Shown one piece after another: positions 38,691-51,520 of a stretch of 64,000 nucleotides of DNA. The notes beneath the pieces were generated by a model that was given only the letters and a program-made list of their open reading frames with translations, was not told the DNA's origin and searched no databases. The translations under genes and the position numbers were made by a program. Positions within the stretch are counted from its first letter, which is position 1. Each line of letters begins with the position of its first letter. The stretch spans positions 16,002,322 through 16,066,321 of the forward strand of contig VDFB02000001.1 in the NCBI GenBank assembly GCA_007258455.2, written 5' to 3'. This DNA is from Sequoia sempervirens (taxonomy: Eukaryota > Streptophyta > Pinopsida > Cupressales > Cupressaceae).

Positions 38691-41600
38691 TCTGAAAAAA
38701 TGCCTCAAATAAATGTGGTCTCATGGTGATGGAATGCCATGAGAAGAAAATTGTTGTGGATTGTCATGGCATTCCATCACCATTGAGACCACATTTCTTT
38801 GAGACTTTTTTTCAAATAGTTTGCTGCCTTTTCTATGCTATTTCTTATTAGTATTCTTTGATATGTTTTTTCCAAGCATCCATAGATTTTTTGGAAGCAC
38901 CTATTTTAGGATTTTAGCCATAGCAATAAGGAAGCGAACTGTTTGATAGAATGCTTTGGTAAACATATATGATAAATGTACTAGCATAGAGAAGGAAACT
39001 AAATATTTGAAAAAATGCCTCAAGGAAATGTGGTCTCATGGTGATGGAATGCCATGAAAATCCACAACAATTTTCTTGCCATGTGAAGCAGAGGGGATGG
39101 GACTTTAGTCAAAACTCAAAGTTTCATGGATGACAAGCCTCAATAGTGAACTTATAACTTGGATGCCTTCCTAATGGACCCAAACCTTTGGAGTGATCTC
39201 AAGGAACTCAAATTTTTTTTTCTTGAATGGTTTCAAATCCCCAAACCTCTGTCTTAGACAAAACTCACTTTTTGCACCTTGACTAGGCTTCTAGCCCAAC
39301 TAGTCTTCTAGCGATGGTTTTTTCACTTTTCACTCAACTTCCCAAAATGAATCCTCAATATAATGAATAATTAAGATGTGATTCATGATGATACACAACA
39401 TATCAAATCATTTATGGCACTTGTTCTGGATCAAACCTACCAAAATCTGTTGTTTCCTCAAATTTAAGGCCTAATTAGCCCACTTTTTCAAAGTAACCCC
39501 TCTCTAAACTTATCCCATGACTATGAAACTTTCAACAATGCTTTCAAATGTTCCCAAGCCAAATATTTTCAAGATATTAGTCTTCTTCGACACCCTCAAC
39601 ACCCTAAATCACAAAATCCTCAATAAATTGCTCCAAAACTAGGGCCTCTTGAAAATTAGCGTTCCCAACACTTCCAGAACCTTCTCTTGAACTTTTCACC
39701 TATAAATCAACATATCTAAACACATTCAACTTAGAAATATACCCCTTATAAAGGTAGATCTCCTTTTGCTACACTTTAGGCACCATTTTCATGCCCTTTT
39801 CCTTGCTAAAACACGCTGTACACCCAAGAATCACTCTTTCCTACATAATAACTTGTTAGATATGTATAAAAAAGTTAGATATGATCCATTTCACAAGTTT
39901 TCAGTCACACTCTCTCATGAAATGGATCACTTATTCATGAAGACTCTCAAAACTAGTGAAAAATCTATACTTTTTGAGAATAGTTAGCAATATAACACAA
40001 GAAACTAATTCCCAATGTTATTCAGGTCATTAAAAAGGTTAAATGCATTTAGATACAAGTTCTTAAACCATCCAAATGAGCATGAAACCAAAAGGAATCA
40101 AAGATTCATAAAAAAAACTCAAGAAAATGCAAAAGGATTGAAGTTTTTATTGATTTTCTGTAGCAGTCCATACAACACTTGCAATATCATCCAACCCTCC
40201 ATAAAAAATGCTTTATCCAGGCTTATAGACTCATCCTACAACTGTCCCAACTGATTAGAATTTATTTTATTAAATTATTGTGATTAAAACTCCTAAAACT
40301 CACTTTTCCACCCAAAGTTGGATTTCAAAAAATTGATTTCCAACATTGCAATTTATTAACTCCTATTAACAATAAAGCTTCCAAAACTATTAAATATCAT
40401 CATTCAACCTTATTTAACCTAATTAAAAAATCATATACCTATTTAAACTCCTAGAACATCATTGTTCCATTTACAAGTTAATTTGGTCCTATGGTCCTTA
40501 TCAGGACCCTTAGGACTTTTGATCTTCCTGTTACACTCATCCATGCCAAATGCCATTATAGGCTTCAAAATGCTATAATTGATGCTCTAGAAAGGTTTAT
40601 AGGCCTTCAAGACCCCTTCCATCTCTTGACTTTCCAAATGATCCTCAAGGAGCTTGGGTGCTCCTGCACCATCATGGCATTCCACCACCATGAGACCACA
40701 TTTCTTTGAGGCATTTTTTCAAAACAATTCATTCCCTTGTCTATGCTATTGCTTACTATTATTCTATGATAGATTTTTTCTAAGCATCCATAGCTTGTTC
40801 GAAATCACCTATTTTAGGCTTTTAGCCATAGCAGCAAGGCAATGAACTGCTTGGCTAAGTTCTTTGATAGACATGTATGAAAAATGTGTTAGCATAGACA
40901 AGGCAGTGAACTCTTTGAAAAAATGCCTCAAAGAAATGAGGTCTCATGGTGATGGGATGGCATGAAGAATGCCATGACAAGAAAATTTCTATCGATTGTC
41001 ATGGCATTCCATCACCATTGAGACCACATTTCTTTGAGGATTTTTTTCAAACAATTTGCTACCTTTTCTATGCTATTGCTTATTAGTATGCTTTGATAGA
41101 TTTTTTCCACAAGCATCCATAGCTTTTTCAAAAGCACCTATTTTAGGCTTTTAGATATAGCAACAAGGAAGTGAACTATTTGATAAAATTATTTGGTAAA
41201 CATGTATGATAAATGTAGTAGCATAGACAAGGCATCGAACTATTTGAAAAATGCCTCAAAGAAATGTGGTCTCAAGGTGATGGAATGCCATGACAATCCA
41301 CAACAATTTGCTTGTCATGGCATTCCACCACCATGAGACCACATTTCTTTGAGGCATTTTTTTTCAAACAGTTCATTCCCTTGTCTATGCTATTGCTTAC
41401 TATTATGCTATGATAGATTTTTTTCAGCATCCATAGCTTGTTTTGAAAGCACTGTTTTAGGCTTTTAGCCATGCAACAAGGCAATGAACTCTGCTTGTCT
41501 AAATTGTTTTATAGACATGTATGAAAAATGTGTTTAGCATAGACAAGGAAGTGAACTCTTTGAAAAAATGCCTCAAAGAAATGAGGTCTCATGGTGATGG

Positions 41601-41990
41601 AATTCCATGACAATCAAAAAGAAATGAGGTCTCATGGTGATGGAATGCCATGACAATCAAAAGCATTTATTGTCATGGCATTCCATTAGGTCATGAGACC
41701 TCATTTCTTTGAGGCATTTTTTCAAAGAGTTCATTGCCTTGTCTATGATATTGCTTACTATTATGCTTTTGATAGATTTTTTCCAAGCATCCATAGCTTG
41801 TTTGAAAGCACTTGTTTTAGGATTTTAGCCATAGCAACAAGGAAACACTTGAACTATTTGAAAAAATGCTTTGGTAGACATGTATGAAAAATGTTGTAGT
41901 ATAGACAAGGCAGTGAACTGTTTGAAAAAATTCCTCAAAGAAATGTGTTCTCATAAAATGCCATGACAACCAAATGCAATTGTCAGTTGT
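38690..41990. repeat. Tandem palindromic satellite, about 320-bp unit
   Basis: Repeated hairpins have left arm AAATGCCTCAAAGAAATG, GGTCTCATGGTGATGGAATG and CCATGACAATC, and the complementary right arm ending CATTTCTTTGAGGCATTTTT. They occur at 38692-38812, 39007-40720 (split by an insertion), 40918-41045, 41247-41370, 41562-41725 and, as a half unit, 41926-41985. Between hairpins is a second inverted pair around CTTGTCTATGCTATTGCTTA and TAGCATAGACAAGGCA, with CATCCATAGCTTGTT in the middle. Spacing is about 315-365 bp. Several stems are long enough to fold a transcript. Not seen in element 2. Confidence 0.85.
39084..40671. mobile_element. Small solo LTR (1.6 kb) inside the satellite
   Basis: It starts TGAAGCAGAGGG after CCATG (39079-39083) and ends GGTGCTCCTGCACCA before TCATG (40672-40676), a TG...CA element with a 5-bp duplication carrying one change. 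Uninterrupted neighbouring satellite units read TGTCATGGCATTCC here, confirming the junctions. No coding sequence inside. Confidence 0.65.
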
Positions 41991-42180
41991 TCCTAGTTAT
42001 TTGTTATGCAATGTGAAGTAATTTCATAACTGCTTAGGTTGAACTTGTAAAACCTATATTGTAATTGAAATTTTGTCATCTATCAGCATCTAGTTGTTAG
42101 TTATGAAACGTGAAGCAATGCTTTTAGTTTGAAAGATGTGCAATGCAACATAATCAACGTTATGAATATAAACTACAAAA
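41991..42180. repeat. Non-coding block conserved between elements 1 and 2
   Basis: With the preceding 30 bases this aligns with 60310-60530: CTCCTAGTTATT-like, GTGAAGTAATTTCATAACTG, ATCTATCAGCATCTAGTTGT and GAAAGATGTGCAATGCAA. A shorter third piece is at 44380-44440. It lies downstream of the second gene in both elements. Confidence 0.7.
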
Positions 42181-42317
42181 ATCTATTTTTTACTAAGTTA
42201 TTGGTTCAGTTTTGGGTTCGAGATCAGGTTTGAGAACCTGATTCGCAGGTTCAAGAAATTGTTTTTTAGGGTTGGGTTCATTTTGGGTTCGGTCATACAA
42301 AAACATATAAAAATCAG

Positions 42318-43735
<1,418 letters not shown>

Positions 43736-45925
43736 TCATTTCTCTCCATGCTCTAGTTCAAATACAATTTTCTTTCCCTTTGCTGGGCAATCCAATGGCG
43801 ATAATTTTGTCACCCATTTCTACTGTGCTCAAGGAGTGTTCCTACTGCTCCTCCTAGGGTTTAGCTCCTCGTGAAGTTTCAACTATTACAATAAGAAGTA
43901 AAGACATTAATATATATAAATTACATTATAAAAATTAATATATTTAACAAAATAATCACTTACGGCCATCTCACAATCACTCTCCTAGATGGAAATATTT
44001 GCACACTGATGCTTAGGCATGCTCAAGCCCTATATAAACCATCCAAATAGGAATTAAATTACAAATCAATAATGGTTTGATTTTTCACTAGAACTAGTTC
44101 ATCTATAATAATGAATGTAAATTGAAATTTAGTAATTTTCCTCATACCTCCCCTATCAGAGCCATCGAGGATTGTATAATGGAGGAAACACCAATATCCA
44201 TTGCACTCATAACATTTGGTGGTGTTTCTGTCACCAATATCTGAAAATAAAACAACAAATTATTCAATCACAAAAAAGTTACAATAGCGATCCATGTGAT
44301 GACTTATAATGTATGAGATCTAATGAACAAAATTTTTAGTACAAGTATTAAACAGATATATTTCTGATTATTAGTTATCGAATTTGAAGTAATGCAACGT
44401 AAGGTCAAAAATATGAATATAAACTACACAAATCTATTAAACTTAGAATTCATTACTTAAGTTCTCTTTAAATTCTATATTACCTCTATGAACGTTTGAT
44501 CAAATCTACTGGCACTCAGAGGTGTTTCCTTGAAACCTCCAACAGTACACTGTTCAACATCCAAAATCACATATTAAAATACCATTCGTAAAATAATGCT
44601 ATTAACACATGCAATAAATTTATAATTGTTTACTAACTTTACACACCCCACCAATAGGTGTACTGCAAAAATAAGTAGGTGGATGACTGGTGTATCCAGT
44701 CTCTACATTGTGACCCTACAATTTTATGAAATTAATAAAACTAAATTAGCTAATCTTGCATTTCACAATCAAAATTTAATAAATTAAATTCAATGAACAT
44801 GTTGAATTTTACCTAAGTGTCAATGTCATATGCATCATGCAAAATATTGGTTGTCCTCTCCATCCTCGTAGATGCATACAGATCAAGCTGCATAGTAGCA
44901 TATGGATCCTATGTAGCACCCTCTTGAGTGCCTGTAGGGTCATACAAACAAGTCGCCCCACAAGATTGACACATATAGGTTTGAAGGCCACCACCTGAAA
45001 ACTCCCCTGGATTACAATGTACAATAGGGCTAGTGTGATGGATGACACTCTGGGTCAAAGTTGTGATTGCCTGCAATGTCTCTATGTTGGCACTCTCCTT
45101 CGCAATGACAGGCATCACAATTTTCTCACGAGGCAGCCTAGTGAGAGGTCGTCTCCCTTGCCATGAAGGATATGGTTGTGCACTAGGCCTGTCATAAGCA
45201 GACCCCCCACCTGTCCCCTAGAACTCCCTCGTATCAAAATAATTTGGGATTTGGCTCAATACAAACTCACTATATAGTTTCCTAAGAAAATATTGGGGGA
45301 CTTCACAATTATTGCATGGTGGGTAATCAAAGACCATATACCATCTTTCATAAAAATGGTTCTTAATCTCTTGGTGGTGGCACCAATGAATAGGAAACCT
45401 CTATGCATTGAGGGCAAGATTTTGATTTGTTTTAGGGTCAGTGAATAGAGAGCACAAATCACCTTTAGTAATTTTTAAATCTTTTACTTGTTTATATGAT
45501 AATTTGTTTGCATAATATGCCCTAGCTATCTGCCTCCTATCTTGCCATCCATATATTTGTTGGGTGATTGCATCTACATTTTTTAACATGTCTTTCAATG
45601 AATTTGCTAGAAGCATTCTTTCTGTGGTTGAAGCATTTGGATCACTCAACCTACTGATAAGATCCTCAAGTTGTTTTCTATTGTTCTCAATTTCACTCAA
45701 ATTTTCTTCAGTACCAGGAGGGAATCGAGAGAATGGTGGGGGAGGTTGATTTTGTTGAGGATATACCTCCTCTTCTTGTTGAGGATTTGCAAGATTCCCT
45801 AAAAATTAAAAAAAAAATCAAATCTAACCTAAAACAAACAAAATCAATTTCAAACTAACAAATTCAAAAAAATAGTAAACAATACTTACCTCCTACATCT
45901 TTTCATCATTGTGGTGTCATATTTG
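43736..45925 (-). pseudogene. Element 1 second gene (ORF2), conserved unknown protein
   Basis: Read right to left. The main exon (about 45797-44814) starts NLANPQQEEEVYPQQNQPPP, then ENNRKQLEDLISRL (coiled-coil-like), QIYGWQDRRQIARAYYANKL, SYKQVKDLKITKG and, after one stop, HWCHHQEIKNHFYERWYMVF, DYPPCNNCEVPQYFLRKLYS and GTGGGSAYDRP. Its last part has YMCQSCGATC, a possible metal-binding pair. Smaller exons with GT-AG borders follow: VETGYTSHPPTYFCSTPIGG, TVGGFKETPLSASRF, ILVTETPPNVMSAMDIG, and a last exon ending VFELEHGEK at 43736. An upstream exon probably ends at 45892 (GGAG|GTAAGTATTG). Element 2 carries a clear homologue at 62828-60765. I know no family that matches. Role in transposition, for example DNA binding, is inference. 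Confidence 0.7.
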
Positions 45926-46171
45926 TAGACAAAATCCAACTGTTCTTGATGAAATTTGCACAAGTCCTTCCTCCTAGAACACGAGCGTGAAATTGAGGGT
46001 TTTTGGCCGCGGGCAGAGCTGAGAAATAGTGAAAATAAAATCATACACATTTTAAATTTTTTTCTTTTAAAAGCACATAACGCGCTCATGTTATAACGTG
46101 AGCACATTATGTGTTTCCCCATTTTTATCCCATTTGGCCACAAAAGTGTGACCAACTTTGTGCACCTACCC
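45926..46171. repeat. Element 1 right terminal region with palindromic motif
   Basis: Contains AACGCGCTCATGTTATAACG at 46079-46098 followed by TGAGCACATTATG, a close relative of the left motif at 28168-28196, then the inverted terminal repeat ending CACCTACCC. Confidence 0.6.
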
Positions 46172-47734
46172 AAAGTTGCATGTCTATGGTGATTCTCAGC
46201 TAGTCACTAACTAGGTGAACAATGATTACCAAACAAAAGATGAAAAATTAATGCCATATAAAAGAATGGTTGATGACTTCAAAAAGTAATTTGTGGAGAT
46301 AAAACTTGAGTAGATTCCTAGAGGCAACAACAAAGCTATTAATGTCATGGCTACCATTGCCTCTCTCTTATAGATTCCTAAGAAACAATCCTATTATGAG
46401 TTCATGGTGGAAAAATTGTTTAGCTCGTCCTATGAAAAGCCTGAAGCCCAAGTCATCTACCATCTAGTCAAGGATAACACTTCTTCCTATGGGAAAATCC
46501 ACACCCATCTGAAAGACAATACCCTCCCACCCGATTTATCTCAGAACGAAAAATGAAATTTCATCTGACAAGCAGCTTGACACACCCTAATAAATGATGT
46601 GCGCTATCGACAAGGTCTTGATGGTACTTTCCTTTGGTGTCTAGAATGTAACAAAGTTGAAACCACTTTACATGAGGTCCATGATGTTATCTGTGGCACA
46701 CATTCAAGTGGCCTAACTTTAGCTAAGAAAATCCTAAGTCTGGGGTATTATTAGCTAAATATGGAGGAGTCATTCCACTATGTCAAAAGGTACCAAAAAT
46801 GTCAAATCCATGGAAATATTATACATGCACCAACACAAGAGTTGCAACGTTTCACGCCAACATGGCCTTTTTGTTAGTGGGGATTGCATCTTGTCAATAA
46901 AATTCATCCATCTTCATCCAAGGGACACAAGTTTATCTTCACAACCACAAATAATTCACAAAGTGATTGAAGTGGTTCCCCTTACCATCATCATAGGAAA
47001 ATAAATTTCATCCTTCATCATGAATTTTATCATCTGTCAGTATGACATTCCTTAATCCATTATCACTGGTAACAATAGAGCCTTCAAGAATTAGGATGTC
47101 CAAGAAATCTGTGAGAATTTTCATATCCAACATTGGTTTTCTACACCTGACTATCCTCAAGGAAATCGCCAAGTAGAGGCCTCAAACAAGACTATCCTGA
47201 AAATCTTGAAGAAAACCATCAATGAGGTTGGATGTGATTGGCATGTTCAACTGAACCCTACTTTATGGGCTTATAGAACCACTATTTGAACCTCGATATG
47301 AGCAACACCCTAAGCTCTAGTCTATGGATCATAAGCCATTCTACCTATTGAGGTTGAGCTACCATCATTTTGTGTGTCACTAAAAGGGATCATTTTAGAT
47401 GAGGATTACAGAGTGTCTAGGTTATATGAATTGGAACTATTAGATGAGAGTCATCAACATGCAGTCGATCACCTAAAAACCTATCAACAAAGGATATCTA
47501 GAAGTTACAATCACCAAATAAAGCCTAGAGCATTTTAGGTGGGTGATTTAGTCCTAAAAGAAAACCCTTGTAACCAACAAGATCGAGAGAAGAAGGGAAA
47601 ATTTGAACCCAACTGGCTAGGTCCCTTTGTCATTGATAATCTTTAGATTAGGAGCATATCAGTTGTCCACACTAGAAGGGGATTTGTTTGATGAACCCCT
47701 TAACAACTTGCATCTCAAAAGATTCTACACCTGA
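46172..47734 (+). pseudogene. Tat-type Ty3/gypsy pol remnant, copy 2, second part
   Basis: Continues directly from 27284: KLHVYGDSQL (second RNase H), the integrase zinc-binding region (HSSGLTLAKKILSL; KRYQKCQIHGN), the core (SIITGNNRAFKN-like, WHVQLNPTLWAY), VELPSFCVSLKGIILDEDY, HQHAVDHLKTYQQRISR and the C-terminal LHLKRFYT with its stop at 47732. Numerous stops. About 90 percent similar by eye to 10842-12406. AAAG at 46172-46175 is the right target duplication of element 1. Confidence 0.9.
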
Positions 47735-48640
47735 ATCATCCAGTGCATCAGAAAAGTTCCTTAAAAATTACAAAAACATCAAAAAATGTCTTGAAAAAAT
47801 GGTTGCCTTGATGAAAACCTAGGAAACAAGGATCTTGGTAACAACAAAAAAATCAAAAAAAGTGAAAAATCATAAAATAAAAAAAATCATAAAATCTAAA
47901 AAAGTGCAATAAAAGAAAGTAGTGAAAACTTGGCAACTGGTGCTATTTGTGATCGGTTAACTTTTCCATCTATTAGAGCATGCCAACCATTCATGTTTCC
48001 ATCAATCTACCTCTCATCAGAAAGATTCATGTACATATTTAGGTAGCATTGTGGTCATGTCTCACCCTAGATTGGGGGAAAAATCCTGAACCCACTAGGG
48101 TAAATAAATTGAGCTTGAACTAATAGACAAACAGTAGTAGGACAAACACAACAAACACAATGATCATAGTCCAACCCAACATTAGACATCAATCAAAAAC
48201 ATGAACACATCAACCATCTATATCAAACAACCAAATCAATCAAACCAAAAGCACACTTGAAATAGATGATTGTTTTTCTGAATCATGGATTTATCACTAT
48301 GGCATGAATGTTCAACCATTGAAATTTGATTTTTGTTATCATATCTTTGGAGCACCTCAATGATGTATTGAAATAGAGGAGCCAAGAAGGAGTATGATTC
48401 TTCTTTGTCTATATTATGTGAGTTGATCATTATTACTATACAAATTGTTAGGGGATGTGCTCTACAAACTATCACTAATGGCATTCTGAATTTGCATAGG
48501 AAAATGGTTAACTATTGTCTGTCTATGCAAGTAATACTCAAGTCATCTCAGTTTAATTATACCTAGATGATTGTGTTAACTTGCAATATAAAAAACCATG
48601 GAAGTAGTACTCAAGTCATCATGGTATAAATATACCATTG
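47735..48640. other. Tat 3' spacer, copy 2, left part
   Basis: Collinear with 12407-13166. It contains an extra inserted-looking segment around 48447-48595 compared with copy 1. Ends with ATTG (48637-48640), the left target duplication of element 2. Confidence 0.65.
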
Positions 48641-49500
48641 GGGTAGGTGCAGGATCATCATGGAAAAAACAGGCCCTTAAGTGGTAATGAAAATTTAGAA
48701 AAATCAAAGTTAGGCAACTTGACATAAAAATTTGAATAAGTTATCTATATTATTTCAAAAATATGTAAGAATAGAATCTGTGGAAAATTGAATGTAGTTT
48801 CTAAACTACTAAGTTTTTTATTTTTTAAAGTCTATTTGGTGAAAATTTGAAATTTAAATGCAGTAGCACTTAAATTTTAGGGAAAAAATATGAAGTAGGT
48901 GTCTATCTGACAACCCTTAACCACCATAAAATGATAATATTTTTTTATAATATTTTAGATATAAGTAGAGGATTCATGTACGGATGTGACCCATATTTTT
49001 TTGTAATTTTTTCCAAGCAAATAATTAATTATGAATTTTTTGTTACAACTTTTAAAAAATATAAAAACTCATATGACCGAACACCTTAACTTGGTCAACA
49101 CTTCATGAAATTCATTTTTTTTTTAATCCTATAGTATGTGAAGCATAGAATGTCACACATGTTTTGGATTCAAAAAATATGATACCATTTGAAAGTTATA
49201 GATGTTTTTCAATCAACCTATCAATCAGGACTTTAGTTGTAACTCTAATAGAAAATAAATAATAATTATTTATTAAATTCAAAGTAAAGAATAATTTATA
49301 TTGGTGAAAGCTACTAGTCTCCTCCACAAAACCTTTTTGTTTCATCAATTTTGGCTAAAAAAATGTCATCAAGCACATGGGAGAAGTCTAGAAAAACAAG
49401 GTAAGTTGTTAAACACATTTTTTGCATTGACTTCTTAGGATTGGCATGTCCAAGCCAAATTCCAAAGCAAGCCAGAGGCTAATCCCTAGGAAATAGATTT
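48641..49500. other. Element 2 left terminal region
   Basis: Terminal inverted repeat, then AT-rich sequence with weak similarity to the left end of element 1 (TTTCTAAACTACTAAG at about 48808). A short open segment at 49363, MSSSTWEKSRKTR followed by a GTAAGTTG donor, could be the first transposase exon. Confidence 0.45.
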
Positions 49501-49502
49501 TG

Positions 49503-49640
49503 TGTCAGAAATATCAAATATCTGTTTTAAATTAGATATCTGTTTTGAATCAAATATCCATTTCAAATTAGATATCCATTTTGAATCAAATATTCATTTC
49601 AAATTAGATATTTGTTTTGCATCGGATATCCAATTTGGTT
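49503..49640. repeat. Short tandem repeat, about 24-bp unit
   Basis: Five or so copies of AAATTAGATATCTGTTTTG and ATCAAATATCCATTTC variants. GATATCC/GGATATC words recur inverted near the right end (63125-63275), suggesting subterminal repeats of the transposon. Confidence 0.7.
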
Positions 49641-49821
49641 TATATATGATTTTAAAAAATGTTATACACTTTATAATATATGATTTAGAAAATGCAATAA
49701 ATATTTTATAGTTTATTTTAATATATCTAGTTCTAGATATACAATATAGTTTATAATTTAATATATAATATATTATACTATTATGTATAATATTTAAATA
49801 TTATATCTTTCCCTCTCTCTC
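49641..49821. other. AT-rich sequence ending in CT repeat at the gap
   Basis: TATAATATTTAAATATTATA-type runs then CCCTCTCTCTC directly at the first N. Confidence 0.5.
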
Positions 49822-49921
49822 NNNNNNNNNNNNNNNNNNNNNNNNNNNNNNNNNNNNNNNNNNNNNNNNNNNNNNNNNNNNNNNNNNNNNNNNNNNNNNN
49901 NNNNNNNNNNNNNNNNNNNNN
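49822..49921. other. Assembly gap (100 N)
   Basis: Exactly 100 N. The 5' half of the element 2 transposase may be hidden here, so the real element length is uncertain. Confidence 0.98.
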
Positions 49922-49929
49922 TCGAAACT

Positions 49930-50325
49930 ACACGGTTGAATCCTGATAGCAATATCATAATTTGACATGCTGTGGAAAAATACCTCCTACTTATCAATTG
50001 ACGAGCTAAAGGGGCTCTATAATGAATGGTTCATAAGGCACAACACTTGCTGAAGGTTTTGCAAATGGGGTAACAACTCAAGCGGGCTTAAGCTTGGAGA
50101 AAACTCCTTGGTTAAGCGCGCTTGAGCTGGAGCAGTACTGGGATGGGTGACCTCCCGGGATGGACCAGTGGTTCACCTCTGTGACCATCACCTAGATGCA
50201 ATGAGTGCTAAGTGGACCATTCGATATCATGAGAGATGGGTTCTTGTTGAACCACTACTCATGAAACATGGGTCAATGAGTTTGAATCAAAATGACACGG
50301 TTGAATCCTTATAGCAATATCATAA
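49930..50325. repeat. 31-bp direct repeat flanking the 5S-derived insert
   Basis: ACACGGTTGAATCC...ATAGCAATATCATAA occurs at 49930-49960 and 50295-50325 with one difference. It brackets about 334 bp that includes 5S-like sequence. It could be part of the inserted element or a duplication made at insertion. Confidence 0.6.
50101..50166 (+). mobile_element. 5S rRNA-derived promoter fragment (Cassandra-like LTR or SINE)
   Basis: GGTTAAGCGCGCTTGAG (box A equivalent) and GGATGGGTGACCTCCCGGGA (box C equivalent) match the 3' part of plant 5S rRNA in correct spacing, with AGCAGTACTGGG between them. The 5' third of 5S rRNA and the normal 3' end are absent and replaced by unrelated sequence, so it is not a working 5S gene. 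Preceding GGGGTAACAACTCAAGCGGG resembles what I recall of Cassandra retrotransposon LTRs, which carry 5S promoters. A 5S-headed SINE is the alternative. Confidence 0.7.
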
Positions 50326-50340
50326 GAATCTTGTTGAGAA

Positions 50341-51520
50341 AAAGAGATATGAGATAGTCAAATATACTTTGCAAAGTGGAAGTGAAGGTTCTAGATGTGA
50401 GTTGGTTTGAAAAGAATGCAGTGTTGTTGATTTTATTTTAGATTTTAAGGACAATATTTTCTACAAGTATGCAAGGCATAGTCATAGGTCTTAGTTGTTG
50501 GATAAAAAATTTAGGATGTGTAAGGACTCTTTTCCGATTGGCACTATTATATCAGTGGTTGATTTTGTAGAAAACTACACATTGCAACCACAAAATGAGG
50601 TACAATATTAGTATTACAATTCCATTCAGATTGTTATTTTTGTCCACATAACATTTAGTCATGCACCTGATAGTACAGAGGAGGATCGAAACATAATTAT
50701 AGAGTATCATTTTTATATGAGCGATGATAGATCTCACTCATCCGAGTATTTTGAACATTCTTTCGAGATTTTTTTTGAGTTCTTGCAGGAGCATGATATA
50801 ACACTAGGCTAACATCTAATTTGGTCAAATAATTGCACATGTCAATTCAAGAATGCTTGTATGTTTTATTGGTTGAGTAGAATGCATGTAGAGAGGGGTC
50901 TACCTCATATTTGGAGTTTTTTTTAAGCTGGACATAGGAAAGAGGAGCATGATGGAGAAGGCGCATGCATAAAGAGAGCTTTAGTTAAGAAGTAATTAAA
51001 TATTTTGGGAGCAGAATTTAGCGATGCACATTCTATTATTGATTGGTGTAGTTCAACATTGTCACAAGGAGGGACACTTGATTCAAAAGCATGCAGATTA
51101 TTTTGGTTCATTGAGGAGGGTTTAGTGGGAGGAAGATTGGATTGTCATACAATCATAGATTCTTCAAAGATGCATTCATTTTGAAGCTCAGATGCAGGCA
51201 CATTGACCACTTGGACACTAGAGTTGGCTTCTTTTTGTCAGAGGTGTATTCAATACGAGTGGGATCAATGTGAGTCAAGTGAGTGGGTGGATACCTAGGT
51301 ACCACAGTCTCCTTTATCTCAAACAATATCTATGACAAGTGACACAATGGAAAGTTCATTTGATTATGACCTGCTTTCAAATATACTATAGCTAGGACAT
51401 ATTTTTGTAGTTGTTGCACTGCAAGGGAATGAAGAGAGATAAGAATATTAGTTGGCTCTATGTGTGCGAGAAAAGCATAAGATAACACAACACAAGGAAG
51501 ATGATGATGGTTTAGATTAA
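50341..51520 (+). pseudogene. Element 2 transposase remnant (C-terminal half)
   Basis: Aligns with element 1 from about 36735: YEIVKYTLQSGSEGSRCELV, YKYARHSHRS, DFVENYTLQPQNEVQ (50561), EYHFYMSDDRSHSSE (50702), LIWSNNCTCQFKNACMFYWL (50818), EEHDGEGACIKRALVKK (50942), IIDWCSS, SSDAGTLTTWTLELASFCQR and GHIFVVVALQGNEE. Two of the candidate catalytic motifs are changed: SDN is SNN, and HGKG is HRKE. With several stops it is inactive. The N-terminal half is absent, lying in or beyond the gap and the 5S-derived insert. It is clearly homologous to, but strongly diverged from, the element 1 protein. Confidence 0.8.

Noticed and set aside
38690..41990. CRISPR-like array
   Set aside because: Repeats are long palindromic units of about 320 bp in a plant transposon, not short repeats with unique spacers.
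50101..50166. Functional 5S rRNA gene
   Set aside because: Only the internal and 3' promoter portion is present; both ends of the RNA are replaced by unrelated sequence.
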